This document shows positions 36,152-45,724 of a stretch of 64,000 bases of DNA, piece by piece. Position numbers and translations under genes: made by a program. The number at the start of each line of letters is the position of its first letter. Positions within the stretch are counted from its first letter, which is position 1. Source of the stretch: Halocatena marina. Lineage in GTDB: Archaea > Halobacteriota > Halobacteria > Halobacteriales > Haloarculaceae. Under the pieces are notes generated by a model. The model was not told where the DNA came from, searched no databases, and saw only the letters and a list, made by a program, of their open reading frames with translations. The stretch is from positions 3,596,001 to 3,660,000 of the forward strand of contig NZ_CP109785.1 of NCBI RefSeq assembly GCF_025913575.1, in the 5' to 3' direction.

Positions 36152-36385
36152 TTATAATTCTGCTCGGCGCTTCGCGGAGTACCAGTACATTCCGAGAACG
36201 ATCACGCCCAGTCCGATTGTAAGGAGGAGATTAATGTACGAAAGTGTGTGCGAAGCGGTGCTCTGTCGACTGAGAACAAACGAGAGAGTACTTAGACACA
36301 GCATGAACACGAGAAACATAAAGAGTAGCCAGAGGTACGGTCGATAATCGTAGACCAACGACCAGAAATCGTCGTACCACGTCAT
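36152..36385 (-). CDS. small two-TM membrane protein
   Basis: A 77-residue hydrophobic protein starting MTWYDDFWSLVYDYRPYLW, with two transmembrane segments (about residues 16-40 and 49-68) and a basic end KRRAEL. Unknown family. ATG at 36385 is chosen because the 20 codons upstream are basic and hydrophilic. It is isolated in a sparse region next to the IclR-type gene, to which it is divergent. Confidence 0.55.
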   Translation of the reverse strand: MTWYDDFWSLVYDYRPYLWLLFMFLVFMLCLSTLSFVLSRQSTASHTLSYINLLLTIGLGVIVLGMYWYSAKRRAEL

Positions 36386-36573
36386 ACATCCCGTTTCTGT
36401 CGCCGGTTTCAAGAACCTTCGCACCCGAGATGATCCGGCTCTCACGAATGATTGAGATTTGGTCTCTCGTTGTCGGTCAAATCGATGTTCTCGAATGGTC
36501 CGGTCGCTTTAGTACTGTGTTGAGAACGAACACACAGAAGCCGTATTTGTACCAGTCAAACAACAAAGACGGA

Positions 36574-36580
36574 TATTTAT
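36574..36580 (+). promoter_or_regulatory. TATA box of the iclR-type gene
   Basis: TATTTAT centred about 26 nt before the ATG at 36603, supporting that start over one at 36579. Confidence 0.55.
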
Positions 36581-36602
36581 GTTGGTACTTCCAGTTCGTG
36601 GC

Positions 36603-37403
36603 ATGGACCGAGACGGAACGGAAAGCAAAACGATACAATCGGTCGAAAACGCATTCCGTATCCTGAATGAACTTCTGCGTCGGGAGCAAGCAACCGTTAC
36701 GGAACTCAGCGACGTTGTCGGGCTCTCGAAGGGAACAGTCCATCATTACCTAGCAACACTGCGAAACGAGAACGTTGTCGAACAAGTCGACGGGAAATAC
36801 CAGCTCGGGCTTCGATCACTCTCGTTTGGTGGCGCGGCACGCGAGCGAGAGACAGTCTTTCAAATCGGCAAAGATGGTGTAGATCGGCTCGCTGAGACGA
36901 CCGGTGAGACGGCACGATTAGTCGTCGAACGCGACGGCTACGGTATTACCCTTCATCAGGCGACGTCAGCAGATCGCAACGAAGTTCAAACGTATCTAGG
37001 AACGCGGGAAAATCTACACAGCACTGCTGCAGGAAAGGCGATGCTTTCTGTGATGGACAACGAACACAAAGACATCGTTTCACAGGTGCAGCTGTCTCAA
37101 CACACTGAACACACGATCGTCGATCCGGCGGAGTTGCGCGAGGAACTCGCGGATATCCGCTCAAGCGGGATCGCTTTTGACAATGAAGAACAGTTCGATG
37201 GCGTCCGCTGTGTTGCGACCGCAATTACTACTGATACTGACGATCTTCTCGGTGCAATCAGTGTGAATGGCCCTGCCGAGCGGATTGACGATGCGATGTT
37301 CTACAAAGAGATCCCACAAGCGCTTCAAAACGTAGCAGGCGTTATCGAAATCAACACCGCCTATCTCGGATGGATGGAACAAACGACTGAAAATTTAACG
37401 TGA
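36603..37403 (+). CDS. IclR-family transcriptional regulator
   Basis: A 266-residue regulator: an N-terminal winged helix (SVENAFRILNELLRREQATV, then TELSDVVGLSKGTVHHYLAT) and a C-terminal GAF-like effector domain (ETARLVVERDGYGITLHQAT, HSTAAGKAMLSV, IAFDNEEQFDGVRCVATAI). IclR proteins usually control neighbouring catabolic genes in response to a pathway intermediate, and here the next intact gene on this strand is an M20 amidohydrolase, with dehydrogenases and a beta-keto acid cleavage enzyme further on. Which genes it controls is inferred. Confidence 0.93.
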   Translation: MDRDGTESKTIQSVENAFRILNELLRREQATVTELSDVVGLSKGTVHHYLATLRNENVVEQVDGKYQLGLRSLSFGGAARERETVFQIGKDGVDRLAETTGETARLVVERDGYGITLHQATSADRNEVQTYLGTRENLHSTAAGKAMLSVMDNEHKDIVSQVQLSQHTEHTIVDPAELREELADIRSSGIAFDNEEQFDGVRCVATAITTDTDDLLGAISVNGPAERIDDAMFYKEIPQALQNVAGVIEINTAYLGWMEQTTENLT

Positions 37404-37779
37404 GGTGTATGATATCCGGAACAAATCTGACGGAGCATTACGTTCGTAATATTGTAAGGTATCGAGAACACGAAACGACAGCAGTAGCCTGCTACAGTAG
37501 GCTAACTGTAAACTGGACCGGTTTGGTTACAGTATAATCATCTTCGGACCGATAGATTGCTGTTGGATTCACACCCCACGACGTTCTGGATTGAGGACTT
37601 TGCTTGTCTCGCTGTCAAATGACACGAATCCTTCGGGAACGACAGTGGCTCCTTACCATTTAATCGTCAGATGTGATTACCCGACACACCATCGTTAGCG
37701 AGATCACACGTAGCAATCACACTGTCTCCCGTGCTCAGAGTTGCTGTTTCACTCTTTGTGTCGTGACCGGTCCGATCGC
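37404..37779. other. intergenic, with possible gene tail
   Basis: A TAGCCT/AGGCTA hairpin around 37486-37503 may terminate the iclR-type gene. On the minus strand, 37569-37660 reads GATVVPEGFVSFDSETSK and onwards to a TGA, with coding character but no start: possibly the tail of a lost gene. Nothing else is visible. Confidence 0.35.
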
Positions 37780-38042
37780 TCAGGATAGCTCTCGCCAACT
37801 GTGCTGGGGCTTCCAGCCGAGGAGTTCGGACGCTTTCGATCGGTCGGCAAGGCTCTCGACAGTGCCACGTACGTCTCGCCAGCGTCGAGGAGATCAGTCG
37901 TAATATATGTATCAGAGACGTCCACACAGCGCTTTCCTCGAGAGATGTTTGCCGCCTCGTAACCGTGTTCGCCGAGATGTGCAAGGACTTTCGACCCGAT
38001 TCACCCATTACCACCGGTCACGGCGACGATTGAGCATCCCAT
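37780..38042 (-). pseudogene. decayed NAD-dependent epimerase/dehydratase
   Basis: From ATG at 38042 the frame reads MGCSIVAVTGGNG, an in-frame TGA, then IGSKVLAHLGEHGYEAANIS and continues DVSDTYITTDLLDAGETY; that is the N-terminal Rossmann part of an epimerase, with the stop replacing a residue of the GxxGxxG loop. It jumps directly, in a shifted frame, to the C-terminal motif SKASELLGWKPQHSWRELS and a stop. About 600 nt of the middle of a normal gene (some 270-290 codons) are missing. The gene is dead. Confidence 0.75.
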
Positions 38043-38359
38043 TGTACTTTCATATCCATCTTATTTGGATTAAACATTTTCGTATTCTATCTTTTTGTGG
38101 AATCAACCGTGAGCTGTGAGTGAATAGCGATCATTCATTGTGTAGCTACTTTTGTTGCATGGGTGAATTAGTCGCACCGTCAGAATCCTTTGCCAGAAAG
38201 AACGCAGCGCCGACGCTCACTGTGGTTTTTCTCGAGCACAGGCTACAAGCTCAATCACAGCCAAGAGCTGCTCGACAATCATTCAAACTCTATGAACGAG
38301 TGCGAATCGGTCTGTTCTGAAGACCTAGTTTTATCACCAATTTAGACGCGCTAGATATC
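38043..38359. other. intergenic before the M20 gene
   Basis: About 320 nt with no gene. TTTTATC at 38329-38335 is a TATA candidate 28 nt before the M20 start. Confidence 0.5.
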
Positions 38360-39787
38360 ATGAGTAAACAGGATTTATTCGAGTGGATTGACGGGAATGA
38401 ATCGCGCTTGAAGCGCATCGCACAATCGATCTGGGAGACACCCGAACTCGGTCTCCATGAGGAGGAATCTGCGTCAGTACTCATCGAAGCGCTCGAAAAC
38501 GAAGGATTCGAAGTCGAAACAGGCGTTGGGGGGATGCCAACAGCGTTTGTTGCCTCGTACGGCGAAGACGAGCCACATATCGGCATCCTCGGTGAGTACG
38601 ATGCACTCCCCGGACTCTCTCAGAAGAGCACAGCAGAGCGTGATCCCATAGAACAGGGCGCGCCCGGCCACGGGTGCGGGCACAACCTCTTCGGGACGGC
38701 AGGTGTCGGTGCAGCCATCGCAGTGAAAAACGCACTCGATGCAGGTGCTGTCGATGGGACCGTCATCTTCTACGGCTGTCCCGCTGAAGAGACGCTCATC
38801 GGTAAGACCTATATGGCGCGAGCTGGCGTCTTCGATGATCTTGCGGCGGCGCTGACGTGGCATCCTGGTGATCTCAGTACTCCTCGAATGGGATCTTCGA
38901 ACGCGATGAACTCGCTCATGTACACGTTTGAAGGCGTTTCCTCTCACGCAGCGGGCTCTCCGGAGTCGGGCCGGAGTGCACTCGACGGCGTCCAGTTGCT
39001 GAACACTGGTGTTGAGTATATGCGCGAACACATCTCTGCCGATGCTCGGATGCACTACACGATCACTGACGGTGGGCAGGCACCGAACGTCGTTCCGGCC
39101 GAATCGACTGTCTGGTACTTCGTCCGTGCTCCCGAGCGCAGTGAGGTCGAGCGGAACACCGAGTGGCTCCGTGACATTGCGGACGCTGCCGCAAAGATGA
39201 GCCAAACAGACGTCACTGAGCGGTTTCTCACTGGATGTTATGACTACCGTCCCAACGAAATTATCTCAGATGTCATTTGGGAGAATATGCGTCAGATCGG
39301 TCCGATCGATTACGATGAGGCGGACTATGAGTTCGCCGCGGATCTGAAAGCGACCGTCCCCGACGACCGGATCGAAGCGAATCTCTCGAACGTTCCCGAC
39401 GAACTCTCTGCGGAGATCTGTGACGAATCACTCCATCCCGAACCCGTTGCGCCATACGATTACGACCGACAGATGGCGGGCTCGACCGACGTCGGTGACG
39501 TGAGCTGGATCGTTCCGATGGGACAGTTCAGCGCCGCAACGTGGCCAGTGGGGACGCCCGGCCATTCGTGGCAGGTCGTTGCGGCGAATGGCGATTTTGG
39601 ACAGAAAGGCGTCACCTTCGCTGCGAAAGTGCTCGCAGGAGCGATTTACGACTTGCTGGCCGATCGAGAAACACTCGATGCAGCACGTGAAGCATTCGAA
39701 GCAGACATCGGCACGGATGCCTACGAGACACCACTGCCAGCCGAGTCGGAACCACCGTTCGATGTGACTGCCATGCGAGATACCTGA
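38360..39787 (+). CDS. M20 family amidohydrolase (AbgB-like)
   Basis: A 475-residue metallo-amidohydrolase of the M20D/p-aminobenzoyl-glutamate hydrolase subunit B type. Motifs: LGEYDALPGL, GAPGHGCGHNLFG with metal ligands, GCPAEETLIGKTYM with the catalytic Glu pair, and TWHPGDLSTP; a dimerisation domain (SSHAAGSPESGRSALDG) sits in the middle. It hydrolyses an N-acyl amino acid or related amide. A leaderless promoter (TATA about 28 nt upstream) is visible. Located 950 nt downstream of an IclR-type gene in the same direction; common control is likely but inferred. Confidence 0.93.
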   Translation: MSKQDLFEWIDGNESRLKRIAQSIWETPELGLHEEESASVLIEALENEGFEVETGVGGMPTAFVASYGEDEPHIGILGEYDALPGLSQKSTAERDPIEQGAPGHGCGHNLFGTAGVGAAIAVKNALDAGAVDGTVIFYGCPAEETLIGKTYMARAGVFDDLAAALTWHPGDLSTPRMGSSNAMNSLMYTFEGVSSHAAGSPESGRSALDGVQLLNTGVEYMREHISADARMHYTITDGGQAPNVVPAESTVWYFVRAPERSEVERNTEWLRDIADAAAKMSQTDVTERFLTGCYDYRPNEIISDVIWENMRQIGPIDYDEADYEFAADLKATVPDDRIEANLSNVPDELSAEICDESLHPEPVAPYDYDRQMAGSTDVGDVSWIVPMGQFSAATWPVGTPGHSWQVVAANGDFGQKGVTFAAKVLAGAIYDLLADRETLDAAREAFEADIGTDAYETPLPAESEPPFDVTAMRDT

Positions 39788-40294
39788 TCGAATTAGCTTC
39801 TACTCAACAGGAGGGAGACAGCTCTTGGGATGTACATGCGTATACGAATGCTACTGGTTGGTCTTTCCAGCGAAGCGTTTGACAGGTGATGTTCGATATC
39901 CAAGTCCAGTGTAGAAGTATCTACACGTTTATTGATCGGTCTGACGTGTAGCGAGCACGCGTCGGGAACGTTCTGGTGTATCCAACGATTATGAGACGAA
40001 ACAGCCGATATTGGCACTGATCGACGACCATGGTACGATCGACTGTAGCCATAATTTATGAATTTAGCATAATTTCTCTCATTGCTGGAGTATTCTGACA
40101 GAGAGAGCGATACTGTATCGTTTTATCAGTCCGCGAGTATCGTTTTCGTTGACTGCTCGCTTTACGTGCTCGATGTTAGCGCTTCAATATACTAAATGGG
40201 TTGTTATTTTTGGCTTTATATTTATTCAAAATCTTCCTCTCACTCTGTCAGTACGATGGTCTCTGTGACGGTAGCTCATGAGTCAATCGTCTGC
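39788..40294. other. 507-nt gene-free stretch
   Basis: No intact gene. A broken plus-strand frame around 39840-40050 has several stops and no recognisable motif; a degenerate transposase was considered but could not be supported. Confidence 0.5.
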
Positions 40295-41326
40295 TCAACT
40301 ATCGAACTGAAATATTGGCTTGCAGGTTTCAGAATCGAGAAATGCCTCGAAGGCGCTCGACGGATTGTCGACGCTGTAGGATGGATCGAGTATCTGATCG
40401 ACGGCGATCGCCCCATTCTCCATCAGCCGTAGCGCTTGTTCGAAGTTTGTCCACGTTGATCCATAGGAGGTGTTTATCTCTATCTCTCCTCTGACGACGG
40501 GTGTAAGGCTAACTTCACTCGTTTCGTTCGGAATACCGACGACGACGACCTGTCCGCCCTTGCGGACGTGTTGGATTGTCGTTTCAATACCAGCGTGATG
40601 TCCGGTCGCATCGAAGACGACATCGAATCCGGTGCCATCAGTCACTGATTCGGTATACGCATCGAGATCGTCCGACTGAACGTTGATTGTCTCGATGCCA
40701 AGGTCCTCAATCAGTGGGAGTCGATACGTGGCGTCGTGATCGAGTCCGGAAACGACGACGTTTGCACCGAGTGAGTCTGCCACTGCTGCGATTAAGACAC
40801 CGATTGGTCCGGGGCCTTCGACGAGAATCGTATCACCAGGCGTTGCGACTGATTGGTCGAAGACAGCGCGCGTGGCAATACTCGTCGGTTCTGTAATCGC
40901 AGCGTGACGCAGCGGGACAGTCTCAGGAACCGCGTGAACGTGTTCTGGAGCCACAGTGACGTATTCCGCGTACGCGCCGTCCCGATGCATTCCAGTAATC
41001 GAAAAGTTCTGGCAGACGTTTGACTGACCGTTCTTGCACTGAAAACAGTCCCCACAGTCGTGAATCGGCTCCTCTACGATTTTGTCTCCCTCAGCAAAGC
41101 CTTCGATATTCCCACCGACTTCGACGATCTCACCGGAGTATTCGTGTCCCATGACTCGTGGTATCGGGATCCACTCGTACCCGCCGTCGTACTTGTATGC
41201 GTGCGCATCACTACCACATAATCCTGCAGTGTGGACCTTTACGAGCAGCTCGTCGGAGTTGGGGGACGGGATCTCGCGTGTCTGTGTTTCCACAGTACGA
41301 GTCCCTGTTTGAACGATGGATTTCAT
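40295..41326 (-). CDS. zinc-dependent alcohol/polyol dehydrogenase (MDR family)
   Basis: A 343-residue medium-chain dehydrogenase resembling sorbitol or L-threonine dehydrogenases. Catalytic zinc ligands lie in HTAGLCGSDAHAY (Cys) and VMGHEYSGEI (His, Glu); the structural zinc cysteines are in CGDCFQCKNGQSNVC; the nucleotide loop is VEGPGPIGVLIAAV. It oxidises a secondary alcohol with NAD(P). Part of the sparse catabolic region with the M20, BKACE and other dehydrogenase genes; substrate unknown. A GGTGATC/GATCACC inverted pair (41334-41340 and 41370-41376) lies upstream of the start. Confidence 0.92.
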   Translation of the reverse strand: MKSIVQTGTRTVETQTREIPSPNSDELLVKVHTAGLCGSDAHAYKYDGGYEWIPIPRVMGHEYSGEIVEVGGNIEGFAEGDKIVEEPIHDCGDCFQCKNGQSNVCQNFSITGMHRDGAYAEYVTVAPEHVHAVPETVPLRHAAITEPTSIATRAVFDQSVATPGDTILVEGPGPIGVLIAAVADSLGANVVVSGLDHDATYRLPLIEDLGIETINVQSDDLDAYTESVTDGTGFDVVFDATGHHAGIETTIQHVRKGGQVVVVGIPNETSEVSLTPVVRGEIEINTSYGSTWTNFEQALRLMENGAIAVDQILDPSYSVDNPSSAFEAFLDSETCKPIFQFDS

Positions 41327-42114
41327 GATTGCTGGTGATCTCGGTCTGATTGATACACTCTACTCATGCGATCACCTAGGTTAATAATGTTGGGTGTTCA
41401 GGGATTACCGCTCCGAAAAATCCGTGAATCGTTGGACGAACGGCACCGAGATGAGCTCACTGGACGCCACGATCGCTGATACTGGATCCGATTGTCGAGA
41501 TATTCCGACGTGGTTTGATAATATCGGTGATTTCAAGCTGATCGACGGCTGACTCCAGTGCTGAGGGAAGTATCAATCGGATATGAACTAATGCTGACCA
41601 GCCAACCGTTCGTTGATCCAACTCGTCGGCCGATCGGTGCCGTTTGTGTCGGCGCGAATCAGTTCGTGTCCGGTACTATCGGATCGGTAGCTGACCGACG
41701 ATCCGTCTGGTGGTGATTAGTGAGCAACTGTCTCGCGGCTACTATCCATTCCGAGCATGCTTTTCACTGATGAATTCCGTTGTACGTGCTCCATCTCGGT
41801 GGAGAAAACGGAACGCCAACTACATCATCAGCCACTGCCTCCGATATTGTCGGATTACCGTTTCCGATGCGACTGCTCGATTGTTCATGAACGGATCTTC
41901 TGTACGATATCCGTTCGAGATAACGCCTATCTGAAGGACCCATTCCAGAGACGTGTTTGTTCGCTCATTGGAATTCGCGGCTCGACTGACTCTCATTTTT
42001 ACGAACGACAGTTATCAGCGGGAGAGGGGAGCACTTGGTACGATGGTCTCACACGACCGTCCGTCATTATCGGATAGAAATACAGCTGCGGTGGTAGTGA
42101 TATTCCCTGGACGG
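41327..42114. other. 788-nt gene-free stretch
   Basis: Contains the GGTGATC/GATCACC inverted pair near the dehydrogenase start. Around 41580-41720 the minus strand has a short coding-like tail (SYRSDSTGHELIRADTNG, stop) with no start, possibly a gene remnant. No intact gene. Confidence 0.4.
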
Positions 42115-42978
42115 CTATTCGGCTCCGTTGTGGCGCCGCCAGTGGCGGATTGTCGCTGCAGCGTGTCCCTCGTCTTCGTCGGCCATTTCGATTGCTGATT
42201 TGTACGCCTCGTGGACGGTGCTCGTGAGCGGTGTCGCGGTATTTGACTCTCGGGCGAGTGCCAGCGCGTAGCCGAGATCCTTGTGCCAGATTGCGAGACC
42301 ACCCAACCCCTCGATAGCAGGAGCGAAATCGAGCGTGAAGTACTGCTCCCACACGTCCATCCCGAGGAATTCGTTCATGCGTTCGGGATCGATACCGTTG
42401 TTCCGGCCGAATTCGACGATCTCAGCGTCGATCGCCTGCTGGCCCGCATACCGCATCTGAATCATCAGCTTGAACGTCTGTGCGTCGTGAGCGTCACCGA
42501 TGCGGGTGTGTGCCTCACTGATCGTATCGAGCACCGGCCGTACCTCGTCGTAGTCCGACGGTGACCCACCGACCATCATATGGATCCCGTCACCGCTCGG
42601 TGCGTTTCGAGTGAGCGGGGCTGTAACGAAGCCAGCACCACGCTCGGCACACTTCTGCTCGTACTCGGTCGCAGCCTCCGGGCCAGTCGTACTCGTATCG
42701 ATGACACACTGGTCTGAATCGAGTGTTTCCACCACTCCCCGTGGCTCACCTTCCATGACCGACTGCACCTCGGAATGACCGGGGAGGGCCAATACGACGA
42801 CGTCGGCACCAGCAGCCACCGCAGCGGGTGAATCAGCGGCCTCAGCACCACGTTCGAGAGCGTATTCGAGTTGCGACTCGTCGATGTCGTATGCGGTCAC
42901 GGGATACTCAGCTGACCGAAGATCGTCGACGAACAGTTTCCCGATAAATCCGACGCCAATGAGTCCAATCCGTCTCAT
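42115..42978 (-). CDS. 3-hydroxyisobutyrate dehydrogenase-like beta-hydroxyacid dehydrogenase
   Basis: A 287-residue NAD(P)-dependent enzyme of the 6-phosphogluconate/3-hydroxyisobutyrate dehydrogenase family. The N-terminus RRIGLIGVGFIGKLFVDDL carries the Rossmann motif; VVVLALPGHSEVQSVM, STTGPEAATEYEQKC and the substrate region TAPLTRNAPSGDG follow; the catalytic Lys is in AQTFKLMIQMRY. It interconverts a beta-hydroxy acid and its semialdehyde or keto form. ATG at 42978, with TATA TTTATA at 43003-43008 (minus) 27 nt upstream. It sits in the catabolic region with BKACE and an SDR. Confidence 0.92.
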   Translation of the reverse strand: MRRIGLIGVGFIGKLFVDDLRSAEYPVTAYDIDESQLEYALERGAEAADSPAAVAAGADVVVLALPGHSEVQSVMEGEPRGVVETLDSDQCVIDTSTTGPEAATEYEQKCAERGAGFVTAPLTRNAPSGDGIHMMVGGSPSDYDEVRPVLDTISEAHTRIGDAHDAQTFKLMIQMRYAGQQAIDAEIVEFGRNNGIDPERMNEFLGMDVWEQYFTLDFAPAIEGLGGLAIWHKDLGYALALARESNTATPLTSTVHEAYKSAIEMADEDEGHAAATIRHWRRHNGAE

Positions 42979-43996
42979 AGAAGAATTCGCCGCTGCGAAC
43001 TGTATAAATCCATGTGTTTGTTGTGAAATTCCCCCGGAATAGCACTCTCGGTCAGCGTTGTGCTCCTTACAGACGATTCTCCAATGGACCGGTGTCAACC
43101 ACTGATTGTACGACGGTGTTCGCTTATCGTGAATGTACACGTGCCGTCGCTCACGGTGCGTTCTTTCGATATTTCACAGAGCACAGTCATCTACTCCACC
43201 GAATGCGGTCATATTTCCAGAGTAGACTCGAAGAAAGCGGTTGTCTCATTCTATCGTTCCTGTTTGTTCCTGCGGTGTCATTTCTGTCTATTTCGGGTCT
43301 CTCACTTCGTCAGTCGACCGAACTGGTCATTTTGCGCTATGCTATACGATACATCGATCCACAGAAAAATAGTGACCAACGTATCGTTACGAAAGTAATG
43401 ATGTAATGAGTGGTGAGGGAAGACAGCGGCAGGGAACTCCCGAGTGGATCGATTATCTCGCGGAGGAACGTACCAATCGCTTTGTGTTTGGATTCGTTAT
43501 AAATTTCCACCCAGAAGGGTTGATAGGATATCTGGTGATTTTATTGGCTTCTCGGCGACAACTGAAGCAGGTCCGTCGTGATTGCGTCCTCAAACAGCAT
43601 TATTCGACTCACCGGTGTAACGTACGACGGTAGATAGCGAACGATCACTAACCGGTCTGACTCTAGGTCGTGGTTGAGGGTAAATGGATTGGGAACAGTA
43701 AATACTGGCACGTGTATCGATTTTGCTGGTGAGATGGTTCGTGTCTTTGATAAGTATCTGTGTTACCGCACCCCACACTGTCTGTAGTGTGTATCGGTTT
43801 CGAAATAAAAAATACATAGATATCGGATGTTCAATGTTCGCATTGGTCTTAGGGGATAACCGGTGGGGCTAGTGATGTTTCTTGGTTCAATATTTGGGAA
43901 TTCACTTCTACAGGGTAATCGCACCAGTGATCCACAGCGCTACCTAACGCTGGACCGAACGCTTTTGACTGTCCTAAGCATGGGACACGGTAACTC
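42979..43996. other. 1 kb region without a convincing gene
   Basis: Promoters for the divergent flanking genes are at each end. A 75-codon open frame (43406-43633, MSGEGRQRQGTPEWIDYLAE) has a plausible start but an untypical basic end and no known family; I do not annotate it as a gene. The rest looks like degraded sequence. Confidence 0.4.
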
Positions 43997-44941
43997 ATGC
44001 GTACAATACCGAGCGGCAACGTGATCATCACCTGTGCAGTGACAGGAGCGATACACACACCAACGATGTCGTCTGCGCTCCCTGTTACGCCCGACGAAAT
44101 CGCAAATGCGTGTATCGAGGCCAGTGAGGCTGGTGCGGCTGTCGTCCACGTCCATGTCCGAGACCCCGAGACCGGTGAACCGAACCACGATCTCGATCTG
44201 TTCGATGAAATTGCTGGTAGAGTACAGGCAGAAACCGATGTGATCATCCAGCCGACGACCGGTGGCGCACCGACGATGTCGCCCGAAGAACGTATTCAGG
44301 TCGTGAATCGTCTCGAACCGGAGATGTGTTCGTGCAACATGGGATCAATCAACTTCGGGCTGTATCCCATGCTCGACGCACACGACGAGTGGGAGTACGA
44401 CTGGGAGCCGGAGTATCTCGACGGAACGACGGATCTCATCTTCCAGAACACGTTCGAGGATCTTTCGGTGATGCTGCAGACGATGAACGAGTACGGAACG
44501 GTGCCGAGTCTCGAGTGCTACGATGTCGGTCATCTCTACAACCTGAAACACTGTGTTGAGCAAGGATGGATCGAACCACCGCTTCACATAGAATTCGTGT
44601 TGGGCATTCACGGTGGAATTGGTGCGGATTCGAAGAATCTTACGCATATGAAACGGGTGGCAGACGACCTCTTTGGCGACGACTACTCCTTTTCGACCAT
44701 TGGCGCTGGTAGCATGGAGTATCCACTCACGACGCAGGCCGTCTCGATGGGTGGTCACGCCCGCGTTGGGTTAGAGGACAGCCTCTATCTAGCGCGTGGA
44801 GAATGGGCACCGTCAAACGCTGCGCTCGTCGAGAAGATGGTCTCGCTCGCGTGGGAGATCGCTGGCCGAACCCCGGCGACGACTGAAGAGGTGCGTGAGT
44901 TCCTCGATCTGAAAGGGACCGACAAGGTTGCGTTTGCCTAA
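43997..44941 (+). CDS. beta-keto acid cleavage enzyme (BKACE, DUF849)
   Basis: A 314-residue TIM-barrel enzyme that, in characterised relatives, cleaves a beta-keto acid using acetyl-CoA to yield acetoacetate and a CoA thioester. The metal-binding HVHVRD (H51, H53), TGAIHTP, IQPTTGGAPTMSPEERIQ, CSCNMGSINFG and LGIHGGIGADSKNL motifs are all present. The natural substrate varies widely (3-keto-5-aminohexanoate, dehydrocarnitine and others) and is not known here. Its stop is adjacent, with zero gap, to the stop of the convergent SDR gene, which could supply the keto substrate. Confidence 0.94.
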   Translation: MRTIPSGNVIITCAVTGAIHTPTMSSALPVTPDEIANACIEASEAGAAVVHVHVRDPETGEPNHDLDLFDEIAGRVQAETDVIIQPTTGGAPTMSPEERIQVVNRLEPEMCSCNMGSINFGLYPMLDAHDEWEYDWEPEYLDGTTDLIFQNTFEDLSVMLQTMNEYGTVPSLECYDVGHLYNLKHCVEQGWIEPPLHIEFVLGIHGGIGADSKNLTHMKRVADDLFGDDYSFSTIGAGSMEYPLTTQAVSMGGHARVGLEDSLYLARGEWAPSNAALVEKMVSLAWEIAGRTPATTEEVREFLDLKGTDKVAFA

Positions 44942-45724
44942 TTAGTACATCACAATACCGGCAGTCACATTCAGATCTTGCCCGGTCATCCGATCGGCAC
45001 GTTCTGAGCAGAGAAATAGGACCGCGTCTGCCACATCTTGGGCGGTGACAAACTCGTCCATTGGCGAAACCTCACGGAACGCTCGTTCGACCTCCTCGTA
45101 CGGACGACTCTGGCTCTCAGCCTGTCCCTTCATTACGTTCTCTAAGCGTGGACCGCTCACACTCCCTGGACAGACGGCGTTCACCGTTACATCGCGCTCG
45201 GCGAGCTCGACGGCGAGCGTTCGTGTGAATCCGAGTACGCCCATCTTCGATGTGACGTAGGGTGTGCGGTCCCGAAGCGGGCGCTTTCCGCTCATCGAAG
45301 AGAGATTGATGATCCGACCGCCGCCTCCGAGATGGGGGATTGCGGCCTTACTCGCTGAATGCATCGCTCCGAGGTTGACTTCGAGTGTTTGCATGAATGC
45401 TTCGTGGGAGATCTCTTCACAGGGTTTCGTCGGGCCTGCCCGGCCGACGTTGTTCACGAGGATGTCGAGACCGCCAAACTCCCTGATCGCGCGATCAACG
45501 AGTGCGCTGGTCACACTGGGATCGCTTGCGTCACCCTGCAACGTCACAACATTCCCGTCGTTGTTCATGGTCCGGACCGAATCGAGCGCGTCGGCGTCCA
45601 CGTCGTTGACGGCTACGTTTACGCCAGCTCGCGTGAGATGATCGGTGATCTGTCGTCCGATGCCTGTACCAGCGCCCGTGATGGCCGCTGATTCGCCCGG
45701 AATCGTGAGGTCTGCGTGTGGCAC
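44942..45724 (-). CDS. SDR family NAD(P)-dependent oxidoreductase
   Basis: A 260-residue classical short-chain dehydrogenase. Cofactor loop TGAGTGIGRQI, NNVGRAG, catalytic Ser/Tyr/Lys in INLSSMSGKRPLRDRTPYVTSKMG, and the PG motif VNAVCPGSV are present. It probably oxidises a 3-hydroxy acid or alcohol; convergent and immediately adjacent to the BKACE gene (no intervening base), which suggests a functional tie. No signal peptide or membrane segment. Confidence 0.93.
   Translation of the reverse strand: MPHADLTIPGESAAITGAGTGIGRQITDHLTRAGVNVAVNDVDADALDSVRTMNNDGNVVTLQGDASDPSVTSALVDRAIREFGGLDILVNNVGRAGPTKPCEEISHEAFMQTLEVNLGAMHSASKAAIPHLGGGGRIINLSSMSGKRPLRDRTPYVTSKMGVLGFTRTLAVELAERDVTVNAVCPGSVSGPRLENVMKGQAESQSRPYEEVERAFREVSPMDEFVTAQDVADAVLFLCSERADRMTGQDLNVTAGIVMY

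Noticed and set aside
39840-40050. Possible transposase remnant
   Set aside because: Several stops, no DDE-like motif or inverted ends could be found.
43406-43633. 75-codon frame MSGEGRQRQGTPEWIDYLAE
   Set aside because: It has a plausible start, but the C-terminal half is basic and Cys/His-rich without family resemblance; not enough to call a gene.
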